From Sipunculus nudus (lineage: Eukaryota; Annelida; Sipuncula; Golfingiida; Sipunculidae): a DNA stretch of 64,000 bases. A program made the translations under genes and the position numbers. This document shows, piece by piece, positions 1 to 15,916 of this stretch (position 1 is its first letter; every line of letters starts with the position of its first letter). The notes under the pieces were generated by a model, which searched no databases, had not been told where the DNA came from, and saw only the letters and a list, made by a program, of their open reading frames with translations. The stretch covers positions 23,863,956 to 23,927,955 of the forward strand of contig CM049312.1 in the NCBI GenBank assembly GCA_026874595.1. Reading direction: 5' to 3'.

Positions 1-19
1 GAAACTCAACCACCAACTA

Positions 20-774
20 CACCAGTGATTGTCAATGCATTCACTGATTGTCCATTCAGTGTCCATGCATGCTAGTGATGTGTTGTTCATGCTAGTGATG
101 TGTTTTCCATGCTAGTGATGCAGTGTCCATGCTAGTGATGTAGTGTCCATGCTAGTGGTGTAGTGTCCATGCTGTTGATGTAGTATCCATGCTAGTGATG
201 TGTTGTCCATGCTAGTGATGTGTTGTCCATGCTAGTGATGTGTTGTCCATGCTAATGATGTAGTGTCCATGCTAGTGATGTAGTGCCCATGCTAGTGATG
301 AAGTATCCATGCTGTTGATGTAGTATCCATGCTAGTCATGTTGTGTCCATGCTAGTCATGTAGTGTCCATTCTAGCGATGTGTTGTCCATGCTAGTGATG
401 TGTTGTCCATGCTAGTGATGTAGTGTCCATGCTAGTGATGTAGTGTCCATGCTAGTGATGAAGTGCCCAAGTTAGTGATAAAGTGCCCATGCTAGTGATG
501 TGTTGCCCATGCTAGTGATGTGTTGTCCATGCTAGTGATGTGTACTGTCCATGCTAGTGATGTAGTGGCCATGCTAGTGATGTAATGTCCATGCTAGTGA
601 TGTAGTGCCCATGCTAGTGATGTGTTGTCCATGCTAGTGATGCAGTGTCCATGCTAGTGGTGTAGTGTCCATGCTAGTGGTGTAGTGTCCATGCTTGTGA
701 TGTAGTTTCTATGCTAGTGATGTAGTGTCCACGCTAGTGATGTAGTGTCCATGCTAGTGATGAAGTGTCCATGC
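20..774. repeat. 20-bp minisatellite, about 36 copies
   Basis: Head-to-tail array of a 20-bp unit whose common form is GTCCATGCTAGTGATGTAGT, with frequent variants (tgttg or cagtg or aagtg for tagtg) and a few units with small insertions such as the one near 540. The first two or three units at the left are degenerate. The right end runs without a break into a hAT-like element at 775. Nothing coding is seen in it. Confidence 0.95.
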
Positions 775-1290
775 TAGTGACGTAGGACTTATAAAGTCCA
801 GACTTGGACTTAAATTCTAGACTTGAGTCCACATTTTAGGGACTCAAGACTTTTGAAGGTCCTCGACTTAAAGTAATTAAGGACTTCAGAAATTAGTCAG
901 GGTCTACCTAGAATCAAGCAGGGAAACACTCTGCCACATACAATAAAGACTTCAACACATTCACACACTTACAACAGAATATGATGACTACAAAAAAGAC
1001 TATTTTACAAGCTTTAGGTCACCTTTGGCAGTTTAATGTAATTAAAAATAAAAATCATATGAAATATACCATAAAAATTAATACATATGATAAACTGGTT
1101 TCCATATAAATTTTTTTAAAAAAAGGAGATTTGTATTAGACTCAGATTTGGACTTGAGTTCCAGGTGAGTCATACTTAATGAAGGTGGACTAAATGTACT
1201 CAGTGACTTCAGTGACTCAAACCTGAACTCAAGAACCTGGACTCATACATGCACTCAGACTTGGATGTTGTGGACTCAGTTACGTCACTG
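775..1290. mobile_element. Non-autonomous hAT-like DNA transposon
   Basis: Terminal inverted repeats: TAGTGACGTAGGACT at the left end and the reverse complement CAGTGACGTAACT at the right end, sharing AGTGACGTA. The 8 bp outside the ends match in 7 of 8 positions (GTCCATGC at 767-774, GTCCATCC at 1291-1298), which is the target-site length of the hAT superfamily. The interior is rich in subterminal motifs of the type GACTTGGACTTGAGT in both orientations and has no transposase reading frame. A related fragment lies near 51.1 kb. Confidence 0.65.
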
Positions 1291-1413
1291 GTCCATCCAG
1301 TGATTATCCATATACATGTCACTGTTCACTTCATGCCACGGCTTTTTAATCAGTGACTGTTGTGAGAGTTGCCAAACTGCCTTTTTCCAAAGATGTTTTC
1401 CGAGAAGAACATA

Positions 1414-3728
<2,315 letters not shown>

Positions 3729-4059
3729 CAACAATTTCTTTCTTGACCAAGTGTGAACTGACCAAAATATACCCTATAAGCTAACAGGCTTTTTTTCAAG
3801 AAATTCAAAAGTCTACCCAAATACAGCCACACATTTTCCCATGTTTATATTATTGTCTAGGTTGACTGTTTAGGCCATCAATCTTAATTTAATTTCCACC
3901 AATTTCTCACTTGACCAAGAGTGAACTGACAAAAATACCCTCAAATGCTAACAGGCTTTATTCAAGAAATTCATGCATCTACCCAAATACAGCCACATAT
4001 TTTCCCATCTTTATAATATTATCTAGGTTAATTGACTGTAAAGGCCATCCATTTGAAGT
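3729..4059. repeat. Tandem duplication, about 168 bp, two copies
   Basis: Copy one (3729-3896) and copy two (3897-4059) share long stretches such as CTTGACCAAG and ACCCAAATACAGCCACA in the same order. They are visibly diverged, so the duplication is not recent. No reading frame spans either copy. Confidence 0.85.
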
Positions 4060-5224
4060 TGATGCTTCCCTGTCATATTAAGCATTATATTGCATAATTT
4101 TTTTTCCTAATAAGTATAAACTCTCCACCTATCCATTTCACTATTAATTACTTTTTTTCACTCCTCCTATGTGAGGACACCTTCATAATTATAGGTCATC
4201 CAATATTTGAATTCAGGTGTTTACAAAACTGTCATTATTATTCAGTCCTCAACTGCACGTTGCTACTCTCTATATGACGTTTTGATCTTTCATCAATTTA
4301 CCTCATGACAAATAAGCTAAGGACATCCAGATGTCCTAACACAGATTTTCATCTGGTGAAGTTGCTCTTGTATTCCAGCTTGGTAATGACACAGGTCATT
4401 AGCACATTATCCCCAGCAGAGGAACTAAGTTTGCTCTGGTGGGTATTAGGCCATTTTTTAGTGAATAAGCACCCGGTCTCTGCTGATGACATTACGAGCC
4501 AGTGACTGGAGAAGTTAGCAGCTACAAAAAAAAAATCCTAAGATTGATGAAAATTTTCAGCTTCAGTAGAGAGAGGCTTGGCAGCATGTGACTGGAATTA
4601 GTTACTGAAACCTGTACAAAAGAAGCAGTAGTTCCATCAAGAACTAGACTGCCGATATGTCTGCTTGCAGGCTAGCAGTACCAACATCACAATGTTTTCA
4701 ACTGGCTTCAAAGAGGAATTCCAGTTATTTGTAAAAGCATCTTTCATTTGAAGAACAGGTTGTTTTCTGGAAAAATATACATTTGTCATTTTATGAAAAG
4801 GCAGAAGTTTTATACTGACTGTGCATGTAAGTTGTTTGTGACTGGCAAATCAGAACCCAACAGAGTGTCATTAGTGAAGAATTTAAAGATCTTTTATTCA
4901 CATTACAACAAACCAAATTTTAATTCACTAGATTTTTTTTTTGCTTTAACTGCTCAGAATACCACTTGTTTCATGGCCAATGAAGTAAAAATATAAAGAT
5001 TCTTTAATTTAACTTCTTCTCAAGTATTTTTGAAATTTAGGCTAATATTATGTTGATTTTTTAAAGAATCACATAAAATGCAACAGTATTAAAAACACAT
5101 ACTGACAATATGTGGGAGTGGCCAAAACTACATGTACACTTCCCTTCTTTTCTCTTGTGAAAATGTCTTTATTTCGTTTCTTACCAAACTTACAATTTTA
5201 AATAAACAAAGATTTAATGCTGCA
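4060..5224. other. Non-coding, CpG-poor
   Basis: No supported feature. Short reading frames of 60 to 80 codons here show no family signature and no convincing splice signals. Confidence 0.35.
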
Positions 5225-5440
5225 CCTATGGGCCCTTGGAGTGTAATCAACCCTATTGCTGGGTTTAATTCCACTGAAAGGTGCACATATTTGTGTGTGA
5301 GACCCAGCCATTGGGCACAGCCTTCCCATTAGGCTGCACCCTGGGTGGGGGACAACTGTGAAAAAAACTCACCACCACAGCTGAGATTTGAAATAACATT
5401 CTCCTGGCTTTGAGTCCTGTGCTCTACCCCTGATCATCAG
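5225..5440 (-). mobile_element. Degraded tRNA-derived SINE fragment
   Basis: Read on the minus strand it matches the tRNA head and central body of the SINE at 16662-17068: the tRNA-like region (plus-strand GTGCTCTACCCCTGA, equivalent to box A), the degenerate box B (plus-strand CTGAGATTTGAA), then the conserved body with CACCCTGGGTGGGGG and the Pol III-unit-specific GGGCACAGCC. The tail is missing and the copy is clearly older than the other two. Confidence 0.65.
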
Positions 5441-8400
5441 AAGTCAGTTCAACCTGAACCTCAGACAGTAACTGTATATATCAAAATCACAAGATTTTAT
5501 GTAATCTCAAAGCAGCAAGCAACAGATGATGAAGAAACTGATGAATTCTTACCTTCTCTAAAAATTTTAACATTCATGATGGACAACCCTGAGGCATCGC
5601 AGTGATAAAGCCAGCTTTCTGCGTATCTTTCCTATAAGAATTTATATATATATATATAGTATGTGATTTCTTGATAACTCTGCATACAAATTAATGAAAT
5701 CTGGGAAATTCCTGTAAAGAACTGTTCTAATAACACCTCTGTGACATATGTATTAGCTTGTTTATCTACAAGCTGTTAGTATACACAGCAATGTTGACAA
5801 ATGGTAAAACCTTGTAATCTAAAGTGTTTGGTTGCATATATGTGTAGAACCTGAAGTGTTACTTTTATATAGTCGCAGAACTGATTTGTCTGACTTGCTG
5901 CAAGATGTCCTTGTTTAATGTGAATGGATATCTTGGCATGGCAATAACCAGTTATAAACAGTGGATGGAAACGTAATAAACTTTCTGGCTTTCTAGCCTA
6001 TTTTTATACAAGGGATTGTGCACTACTGAGCCACAACACCTGTCAATTATGAGATGCCCTGACTGACATGGCCCAGGAAAGGCAATGCAAAGTCCTGCTT
6101 GCTGAAACATGTTATGGCTCACACTGTTTTATGTGTGTCATTTCAGTTGAGGCCTCTGAACGTATCATATAGATCTGTTCTGACAGGTTAATCAATGAAT
6201 TTACATTTGGCCCTTGGACCATATTGTCCATCCAGTAGAGATATATCATATATATGTGTATGTGAATACTCTACCTGCACTGAGTACCTAAGTAGGCAAG
6301 TGATTATTTAAAGGATATAATCAGGAGCAATATTATACCTATTCTTTCACACTATCAGTTCACTTTTGCTTCACACAAATGTTTTCAGACAAAAAAATCC
6401 CAGCACACATGGTCTCTGTATGTATTTTTGAACTGTTTAACACCATGTTATGGCTTTGCATTTTGGTAAACTTAGTCCATGTGTGTCTGTTTTAAATAAC
6501 AAGGACATGTGACCAATGGTCCAATTTTGCGCATGCGCAGCTGGTTGTGTATCAAGTTCCAAGCCTGAGTCATGTGTGGTTCAGCCACTGGGAACATGTA
6601 TTACATTTTTTGGGCCCAATCGACCAGGGCATTTCATGATAGACAGGTGTTCTGACTAAGCGATGCTCACATCCCCACGCATTGAGTTTATGTTGACGCT
6701 TGTGATTGCACCTGGTCCACTGTTTTTAACACTTGTGTACAGAAGTAAGCCTGAATAGTTTCAGGGCAATATTTTGGCAGGTACCAATCTATTTTAAAGA
6801 GAAGACCCCATTTTTAATGTTAATTCAACATGATTAGGGCTCTTTAAGTGACAATCTTTAACAAATTAAATGTCAATAAACTGACAGGTATGATTCTGTG
6901 TATACCTACACCAGGGGACAATTTACACTTCATAACAAAAGCACAGTTCAGTATAGTGGCTCTGATTACATAATCAATACTGAATGATACATTGTACACT
7001 CAATACTGAATGAAACGATTCGTACACTCAATATGGAATGATACATTGTACACTTACTATCAACTTTTCATACAAAGCATCTATAAATAACACATACCAT
7101 GCTGTTAGATACACAATGGTGTTAACAATAAAACAGTCATCTGTTGGTAATATAAGAGACCTGCCAACACACATATAACTAAGATAATAGCATGTGCACA
7201 GGCTGGTGAGTGGGAAATATCTTTTTTGAAGAGTTTGAATAATTAAAAAGTGTGGGAAGCAATACATTTAGTACTAGAACAATTCCCACACCCATGTTTC
7301 ATATACCAGTAGATCTATACTGTAAGTTTAACTTATTGTGTCTGAAACTCAATGCCATGTAAAAATCTGTGTGCTGCTCATGTACAACACTAAATCCTCA
7401 CATTTCTTCACAGCAGTTGTGGATAAAAAAAGGTATATATGCTGCAAGGGGATGAACTGCCATACATAAATAATGGTATTTACCTTACAGATAGTCAGTG
7501 GGAAAATGATGAACTTTTCAGTATACCACTTTAGTGTTAGCCAAAATCAATATCAGGGGTAAGACATTGAGACATGCATACCTGTCAAGGGCCAAAACTC
7601 AAAAATAGTTAACCTATGATTCCCAACATTCTCAAACTATTCAAAACCCTTAAAATTTTGTTGAAATGAATGAATACATACTTTTGTTTCAGAGAGGTCA
7701 TGTTCCTATGTTCCTAAGTATGTCACCGTAAAGTATGTTCCCCAGAACTGTTTTGTTTACAATTCAAGAATAGTAACAGACATTGGTGTTGAATATAAAA
7801 TATAAAAATAACAAATGGTGGATGTGTTCATTTGTGAGGTATAACATAAACATGACCCTTGCATAGATATAAAATAAGTAATAAAAAAAATTTAGATTTT
7901 GACAGTTGAAGGTATGATGGCATTTCCTCAAAATATTCCAAAGTATATAACTTTTAAAAAATCTAACTACATCATAACATACTCTTCCACAAATACAATG
8001 TTCTTAGCTGAACAATGTTAAAATGGATTTTCATATCAATATAAGTTAATTTCCTGGGGAATATTGAGAGCACAGGGGAACATAGGCAATGGGAACATAA
8101 GTACTAGGGAACATAAGTACTACTACTAGAGAACATAAGTAATAGGGAACACATGAGGTATGTTAATTAGTGCTTCAGATACTCTTACCACGAGAACAAA
8201 ACCTGACCAAACGTATAGCACCAATGTGGATAAAATTTTCTAAAATGTATATAAATGTTGAGAGAAATATGAAATTATTCAGACAAGGTACATGAGAAAT
8301 TGAGTCCAATGACCTTCATAAACTTGGGTTAATCTTCTCAGGCGGGGTTTAACTCAGGTCAAATTAATTAGCAGAGCTTCTTAGAAGAGAAAAAAAATCT

Positions 8401-11400
8401 CTATGAGATCAAGCAAGGCAGCTGTAAGCATGTGTTCTCCTTATAATGAAGCCCTTAAGCCGAGGCACCATGATTACAGAAGCCAGCCTTCCAAATGGTG
8501 GTCAGAGTTTAATTTTGTAGGAGCCATATTCCAGGCTTCAGATTGAGGAGAACCTATTAATAGATGGAGCAACACCACCTGAAAATCTGCCAGATCAAAT
8601 CTGAATTGCTCAGCCGGGAGATCTTTAATGTTGTTCTATATTTACCCTTACTCAGGATATTGATGTGTTTAGGTCAGCTCCAAGTAAACCCAGGTACTGG
8701 CACTTTTTTAAACGACCAGATTTTCAAAAAAGTTAGGAAATACCCACCTGAGGATTGAGGTTAATGCTTCCTTTTTTTGTGATGACAGATGGCTTTCACA
8801 TCCAAGAGGTTTTTAACATGACTCTGCACATTATGTCTCATGCTTAGATCTAGGGTTCATGTGTAACATCAAGTAAGTTGGGCCTAGTTCATAAAATATA
8901 AAAATATACATGTATCAACATATTTTTTTGGTATCAAATAAAAAAACAAGCAAATTCGTGGAATTTATGTCCCCCACTTCTGCCTCTTGTTATTCTAAAT
9001 TATTAATGATATTAATGCTTGTCTTCTCAATGTTTTAGTTTTTATTTTCCTTTGAAGATGTCTCCATGTCATAAATGTTGTTCTGAATTGGGAACAAAAG
9101 GATAATTTTGTTTTTGTTTTGGAGCTGGTGATAAATTTTCAGACAGACACTCCTAAACCAATCCCAACTGAGGTATGCATGAGAGCAAACACTGACTTCA
9201 ATTTGAATGAAATCAGATAATATTTTGGAAAGTGATTGCACAGAAACAAAAATCTGACTGACGGACAGACAGAGGATCAGACAGACACAACCAAATGTTC
9301 CCTGTTCCGTGGAAGTAGGGGACAATAAAAATACTGTGCAATATATCCTGAAAATTAGCTGAATAATGTTGAATAATGTGAAAGGGCTCAAGGAATGAAC
9401 CAACTGGAATATGGCTAAAAAAAAATTCAATCTGAAATAAAATGTTCTCTCTCTTAAACTGTGAGTTTACTGTGCATAATTTTGAGTGCTCAGGGCTTTC
9501 ATTTAGAAGAATATTTGAAGTGTCCGGGATGCTCAGACCAAAATGTTTGAGAGTCTCATCTGAGTTTGGTACATGTGTCCATATTGGAGATAATATGTGA
9601 AACAAGATTAGTATATTTTTGTATATGTTATGTCACTATCGTATAATTTTTTATTAAAAATCATGTCATTTTATGACTACTTGATTAAAGTGAACTGAAA
9701 GGGTTAGTTTTCAGCACAGTGTTTATACAAGTATTACAACTGACCAGTTTGTTTGAGACAGCTGCTACAATGGCACTGTTTGATCCTCCCTGTGCTACAA
9801 TCTAAAATTTGTGTATCCCATCAGATGCACTGACCCCAATTGCAAACAAGAGCCAAGCATCCAAAAGAGATTTTGAGCATCACAGACATTTATCCCTGTA
9901 TTCCTGAAAGCCCCAAGTGCTATAGATAGTGGATATTGTATTTGTTAACTGACCAACAAAAAAATTAGGTGCGATATGCAATAAGGTGAAAATTTAGTCC
10001 TATTATGGTAAAGGATTGAATGAAACTTAGGCAGACGGGCTTGCAATGTATTAAATCTGGATTTCATGATGGGGTATATTTAATGTTCTGTGGTTTTGAG
10101 CTGAACATATTCTCCCTGGATTCAGGTCTTGTGTGGACTTTTGTCAATAAATTCTGTGTATCAATAATACAACATGACAATGACAGGTAACACTGCCTGT
10201 TTTTCAATTTTTTCCCCTCAAGACCAAAACATAATTAAATTATTCTGCATGATGTACAGGCTGACACAACAAATCTCTGCCTTGATGCTCTCAAACATTG
10301 TTCTATTACATAGTACAACACACCAATCCCAGGTCAGATCCAAAGTAAAGCTGCCCCATAATACTGATGAATAGCTATATCATAATGAAACAGCTATATC
10401 TAACAATGGTATATAGTCCTCTGAATTAATTATTATATGATTTGGTCATTTAGATAACTCCTAATGTTTTATGGGGTTTTTTTTAAATGTAAAAAAACTA
10501 GGTTGAGTTCTCAGGCTCTTTTTTCAGAAAAAAAGTGCGGGAGGGCTATTTTTTTGTTTACCATTTTTTGTATGTTACAGTTTAAATGTCATATGATCAG
10601 GGAAAAGCATGATAATAACAGAATTGTTTTGCTAAACAAGTAAAAGCACTACATAACAACGAAAATCTTATCAAGATTGTACCATTTTATCTTCTTGAAA
10701 GAAATGTCCAAGTTTCTATTGAAAATGAAAATCAAAATTTTTTATGCAGGAGGGGGGGGGGGGGGGTGTTAAAATTGACATGTATGGTGGCTGCTAACCC
10801 TACCTTTTCTTTGTCTTACCTTACTTTTTTATCCTTACCACTTCACCCTCAACAAAATTTCATAAAAATCTGAACCAAAAATTATTCTTAAAATTGCACA
10901 CAGACAAACAATTGTTTTTTTAATTAAAGAATAAGGAAAATTTGACAACAGGCCTGGGCTGGTCTGTGCTGACAGGCAGCCTGAGTTTGCATGTGGTCGT
11001 GATTTATAAACGTAAATACAGGCAAACAGCCTTCCTGGGGGATAATCGCCCTCACTTATCACAACAAAAACCAATAGCCAGTCCCTGAGTGGTTGCATCA
11101 TTCACATTCAAAACCTTAATTCTGGCTGACAGGCAGCAGCCAAACCAGACAGCTTGAGGTTCCGGCCACGCCCTGGACAGGAGATGCTGGTTTAATGAAG
11201 AAGAAGTGGTGTTTTTATCTGCAAACTAAGTAATAAATTTGACATCCTATACATTTTAACGCCCTTGTAATTATGAATCCGCTGACAACTAAAGCATTGT
11301 TCTAACAAAAAGCATAATTCAAACCAACACATTTCATTCTAGAAAGTTCTGTAAGTTCATGGAAAAATATTTCTTATCACTGTAGAGCCAATTTAAGAGC

Positions 11401-13224
11401 ATTACACATACTGTAGTTGCATTCATATTTGCGGAGTTAACATTTCATAATTTTCACCTCTTAAGTATTTCACGAGGGTTATGTTTGTGCAGCCAAACAA
11501 TACGAAAGACCTAAACACCATTTTTAACCCAATACACCATATAACCATTATTATCTGAATCAATTATATCAAATTATGTGCTAAAAATCTTATAATTAAC
11601 AAAAATATTGTTTGTTAATTGCAGAAAATTGGAAAGATCTGTTATCATTTAAAATATTAATCTTTGAACATACATAATATAATTTTCCATATTGTGAACC
11701 TCTGACTCTTCATTGTTGTCTTTGGTGATGGGTCCCCTTATTCACAAATGTTTTGTTATTTCCATAATTAAGTCCCCTTTCATGAATATAGCCAATTTTA
11801 AACCCTTGCAAATGAAAAGGCAACTAGAGTACTTCAATCTGATTACCACTGTAAAATGGTCAAATGATTGACAGTAAATTGAAACCAGAGGTCTGTAACT
11901 GAATATGTTGCATGGGAAGTCTTACCCCATCACTAGTATACCTGCACCTCAAATTCCTGTAACCCAATAAATGGATTTTTTAAACTTCTGAAGCATGTAT
12001 GACCTTGGCCTAGGATTCAGAGTGGTATTAACAAGTATGATCAAATGTTTCTATTATACCACATTTCCTACAATTAATTCCTAGAAACTTTAAACTATTT
12101 CACCCAGGTATTGTCCAGGATTCCTGGGTTATTAAGCCCTAATTCCTACTGATAAGCGTGATGTTAAAGTGTAAGTGGTAAATGGCTCCTTTCAAACAGG
12201 GGTGATGTGTTCATGCATAGCCACTTGCTACCAATATTCACAAGATGTGTGTACATATATCTTGAGATATCATATCAGAAAGACATTAGGCATGGGTCCT
12301 GCTTGAAGAAAGCAAATGAAAATGGCAATAAAGCTGGATAATAAACTGGGCAAAACCTGGATCAACCTTGGTAAAATACTTTTAACTCAGGATTTACAAT
12401 AAGGGTTTGGTTAAAAAAGGTTTTACCTAAGTCAAATGTGAACCCTGCAATATACAGGACAATAAGACAAAGCGTTCTCCTTACAGCCTCATAGTTTTTA
12501 TTTGAAGTACACGTCATGAGTGCTAGAATACTGTTGCCATTGACTGTAACACTTAATCTTGCAGTGCTGGATCTTCAGGCAGTCCTTTTATTGATGTCTT
12601 GATGGGTATTGTGTTGCCAGTATTTATACCACACACATTTTCTCTTGAAATACGATCTCAAGATTGATTATTGTTGCCACTGATTTTCTACGGAGGTGGT
12701 AATGGTTGACTGGTGACTCAGTCAGGCCACAGAAAAACAAGGACGATTCTAAATGAACTGAACTACCACTGAACAAATCAGCCATAGACAAACCTTACAT
12801 TAACAGCTTAAATCTAACTCTACATTGTTAAAAAAGAAGCTATCAGATAAACTAGCTGCCTTGATCCCAAAGCTAAACTCATCAATTGAAAAGTGCTAAC
12901 CAAAAATGCATATAAAGGAATTCCTTGCGCAATGAGGGATTCACATGCAAATCAGACAGTCCTTTGTTTGATCATTATTTCTTTATTAATGCTAATCAAT
13001 TAAGCAGCTGAAAATAATGCTTACACCTGACTGTAATACAATTACTGTAATTATATAAACAAATTTAAGAAATTCTCCAAGCAATGGTTAATTCCCAAGT
13101 TCCATGGGAATTAAAATGTTCTAAGTTGCATGTGTAGTATTACGTGGCATGTCAATGCCCTTCGAGAAATAACCTTCGATTACCTTCGAATATCCTGATT
13201 GGGAGTGACTGAGTCAAATTTGAC

Positions 13225-13225
<1 letters not shown>
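5441..13225. other. Non-coding, CpG-poor; probable SHPK intron
   Basis: About 7.8 kb without a recognisable exon. It contains short local repeats (several GGGAACATAAGTACTA-like units near 8070-8160), a run of about 18 G near 10750, and a GC-richer patch near 10945-11180 with no frame of known identity. CG dinucleotides are rare throughout, unlike the sequence beyond 20 kb. Confidence 0.4.

Positions 13226-13262
<37 letters not shown>
13226..13262. repeat. (TACA)n/(TA)n microsatellite
   Basis: A short TACA run passes into TA dinucleotides. Confidence 0.9.
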
Positions 13263-13266
<4 letters not shown>

Positions 13267-13679
13267 CAATTTATACTTTTGAAATTATGTAATCTTAAAA
13301 TTATAAATGATATATATATTTATATTAAATATTTAATTTGAATGGCAGCTTGTTCTGGTAACAAAAAGTAGTTACTAACTTAATTTATAAAAACAATTAA
13401 AAAAATATTTACATCATTTTATTATGATATCAGTTAGTGTATTAAGACACTGAGTATATAAGATAATACTCTTATATAAAGACACTTGGTTCTGATTAGT
13501 TTCATCAATTATGTATGTCAAAATCAATGATTAATAACAATTTAATATTAGGAAATGGAAAAAAATATTTCTGATATTATCTATATAATGAGCACAGCTT
13601 AACTGTATGTGTCAATACTGGTGCTATACATATATACCAGATATTCCTGGTATTATACCAGACTTTAAAAATTTATACA

Positions 13680-14340
13680 TGATCTGATTGTCAATAGGAT
13701 AACATCCAAACAACAGAGTCATTACGCTCTTTACACAGCGCTTTACCTATAGGCCTACTACCTATATCGTAAGTGCTGTTTGTTTTGACCTCGCAGCCTG
13801 AATCGCTACACCAGAGGGGAGCACTGTATATTGGTCCTATCAGATGAGACCCTGTGCTGGAAGACACAACAGTTTACCAGCCAAGAAAGGAATACATGCA
13901 GCCGATGTTGTTCATTTCGTTTTGAGTGACAGCTCATAGCCCCGGCAACCGTTTGAACAGGCCACAGACTCGGAGAGAATGGCCCCACACGTGGTTTCTG
14001 GATGGAGCCTGATGCCTCTCGAGTGTTTGTTGACTGGCATTTGGTTGGCTGCTAGTCACATCAGCAGTTCCTTACAGCAGACAGACCCACCATCTGGTGT
14101 TTAAGTACATCATAAACGGTACAAGCAGGCAGCGAGAAAATCAGTAGCTTCTTAGAAGCGCAAGATTCCCGCTGCCATGAGTGTACAGAGTCATATGTGG
14201 GTCCAAGGTTCAACATTAATTTATGCTGACAGTGCAGACCTTGTGATACAAAAACATTAACATGATGAGGAGGATGATGATATTCCAGTGTGAACAATGT
14301 CAAATCAAGGACACATTTATGTACATTTGCTGACGGATGT
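13680..14340. promoter_or_regulatory. CpG-preserved segment inside a CpG-poor domain
   Basis: About 17 CG dinucleotides fall in 660 bp, several times the density of the sequence on either side. No reading frame of known identity is present (minus-strand frames of 60 and 80 codons lack family motifs). In genomes with gene-body methylation, an island that keeps its CpGs inside a depleted intron is often an unmethylated promoter or enhancer. That role is inferred only; it could also be a recent insertion. Confidence 0.3.
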
Positions 14341-14689
14341 GACTCAAATGTTACTTTGGAGTTTGCTGCAAATATAAATCTATAGTTAAATCATGACCTG
14401 GCCACTGCCTGCCCTAAGTACATTTGTTAGTTGTATTGGGTTAATGTAAAATAATTAGACTTGCTGTTCAGCAGCTGATTTCCACAGAAATCACATCAAG
14501 AAGATACAGAGCACCTGATGAACACCAGATTAGTTAGACAGCTGAGAGTAGCATCCGCATCCATTGTATGACACACTGCTGAAATAATGCATTAACTGTA
14601 TGACACTTGTGAACTTCTGGCTGTCACGGTCTTAAAGTGTCTTTGTTAGTTGATTATTTCTACTTTTATAATACTGAAATATACAGGAG

Positions 14690-15170
14690 ACCATACTGAA
14701 ACAATACAGTTTGCATACTGCAAATATGCTGCATGCCTACTTTTTCCATACTCCATATTATACTACATTCATGCTGCATTAGCATACTATTATCATGCTG
14801 CAGGCCCAGATCCTGCTGTGTATGCTGCAAGCATACTGCTCAGCTATTTCAAATATTTGCGGCACTTCTTTCATACTGTTTTCATACTGCTTTACTGCTG
14901 CTTTGATTCTACTGCAAGGATAAGTTGCTCATCTTATTTAAATATTTAAAAACACTGCTTTCATACTGTTTTTATACAACTCTCCTGATGCTCTTATGCT
15001 CACTATCTATGCTCTTCACAGCAGCTATACTGCTTTCCTATTTCTCTGACAGCACTATCTATGGTACTATTCCTACTGCATCTTTATACTGCTTTCCTAT
15101 AGTTTTCATACTGCAAAATATTTACTTCTTTCAATAGTTTCATACAGTTTTTATACTGTGTTACTGTTTA
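14690..15170. repeat. Low-complexity CATACTG-rich block
   Basis: Dense, irregular recurrence of CATACTGC and TTTCATACTG over almost 500 bp, without a strict period. It produces long but meaningless Tyr/Leu-rich frames. Confidence 0.7.
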
Positions 15171-15916
15171 ATGGTACTAAAGGATTGATTGCGCCAAGTT
15201 TGTGATTTTTTCCACTTGTGCATAGGAGTTCTAGAAAGAAATAAAGGCAAATACAATAATATTTTAAGGGGAAAATATACCTTACCGTAATGTATATCGA
15301 ACATACTTGGTATGAGAATAGGTCCCTTTTAGAATTAGTACTTAACATTGATGAGGCACCTAGGGTGAAGCCCACATCCACCTTGACTGTGTTATTTAAG
15401 AAACACGGAGCCCTTGAAGTGACATCAAGTGAACAATTCTCAGTTGGTAGGAACACCTGCAGTGATTGTCTGGGTGACCTTCCTTGGCAATCCAAACATC
15501 ACTTGATCCAATGGAATATCCAAGGAAATCTTGAAGGGTTTTTACTGCTGAAGGAGATAGATCTGTATCACAGAGTCAGTTTCATTACCTGGGTCTGCTA
15601 TAAGTGAATTATCTGTCAGTCATTTATCAGGCTAGGAAGCATTAACACTTAACAGACTGTGTAAATACCTGAAACTTGACCATGTAGTACTTTGACTTTT
15701 CCTCTCTAAATAATTATACCCCATAGATCTATGCTGTACTTAAAAAAAAAAAACTAGAAAAAACTACAATAGGTAGAAGTTTGTAGGCTTCTTGAAGAGC
15801 ACATACAGCTTAGAAAAATCAAGATAACCTGGCTTATCAGACATATCTGAACCTTCAGAATTCTCACTATTTCTTGGATCAGATGTTCCCTGTACAGGTA
15901 TATCCCTAAGTAGTAC
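15171..15916. other. Non-coding, one frame of uncertain meaning
   Basis: A 105-codon plus-strand frame (15290-15607) and an overlapping minus-strand frame exist but neither matches a family I recognise. Base composition is slightly higher in GC around 15350-15500. Confidence 0.25.

Noticed and set aside
1-774. CRISPR-like array
   Set aside because: Direct repeats are contiguous with no unique spacers and the genome is eukaryotic.
9035-9605. Two overlapping minus-strand frames of about 130 codons
   Set aside because: No family motif, low-complexity hydrophobic content, no splice support, and the two frames overlap each other out of phase.
14650-15137. Tyr/Leu-rich frames that look like membrane proteins
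   Set aside because: They follow the CATACTG low-complexity block and lack start context or splice sites.
15290-15607. Plus-strand frame containing LGDLPW, reminiscent of an SHPK GDLQ motif
   Set aside because: It is on the strand opposite to SHPK, and nothing else in the frame matches the kinase family.
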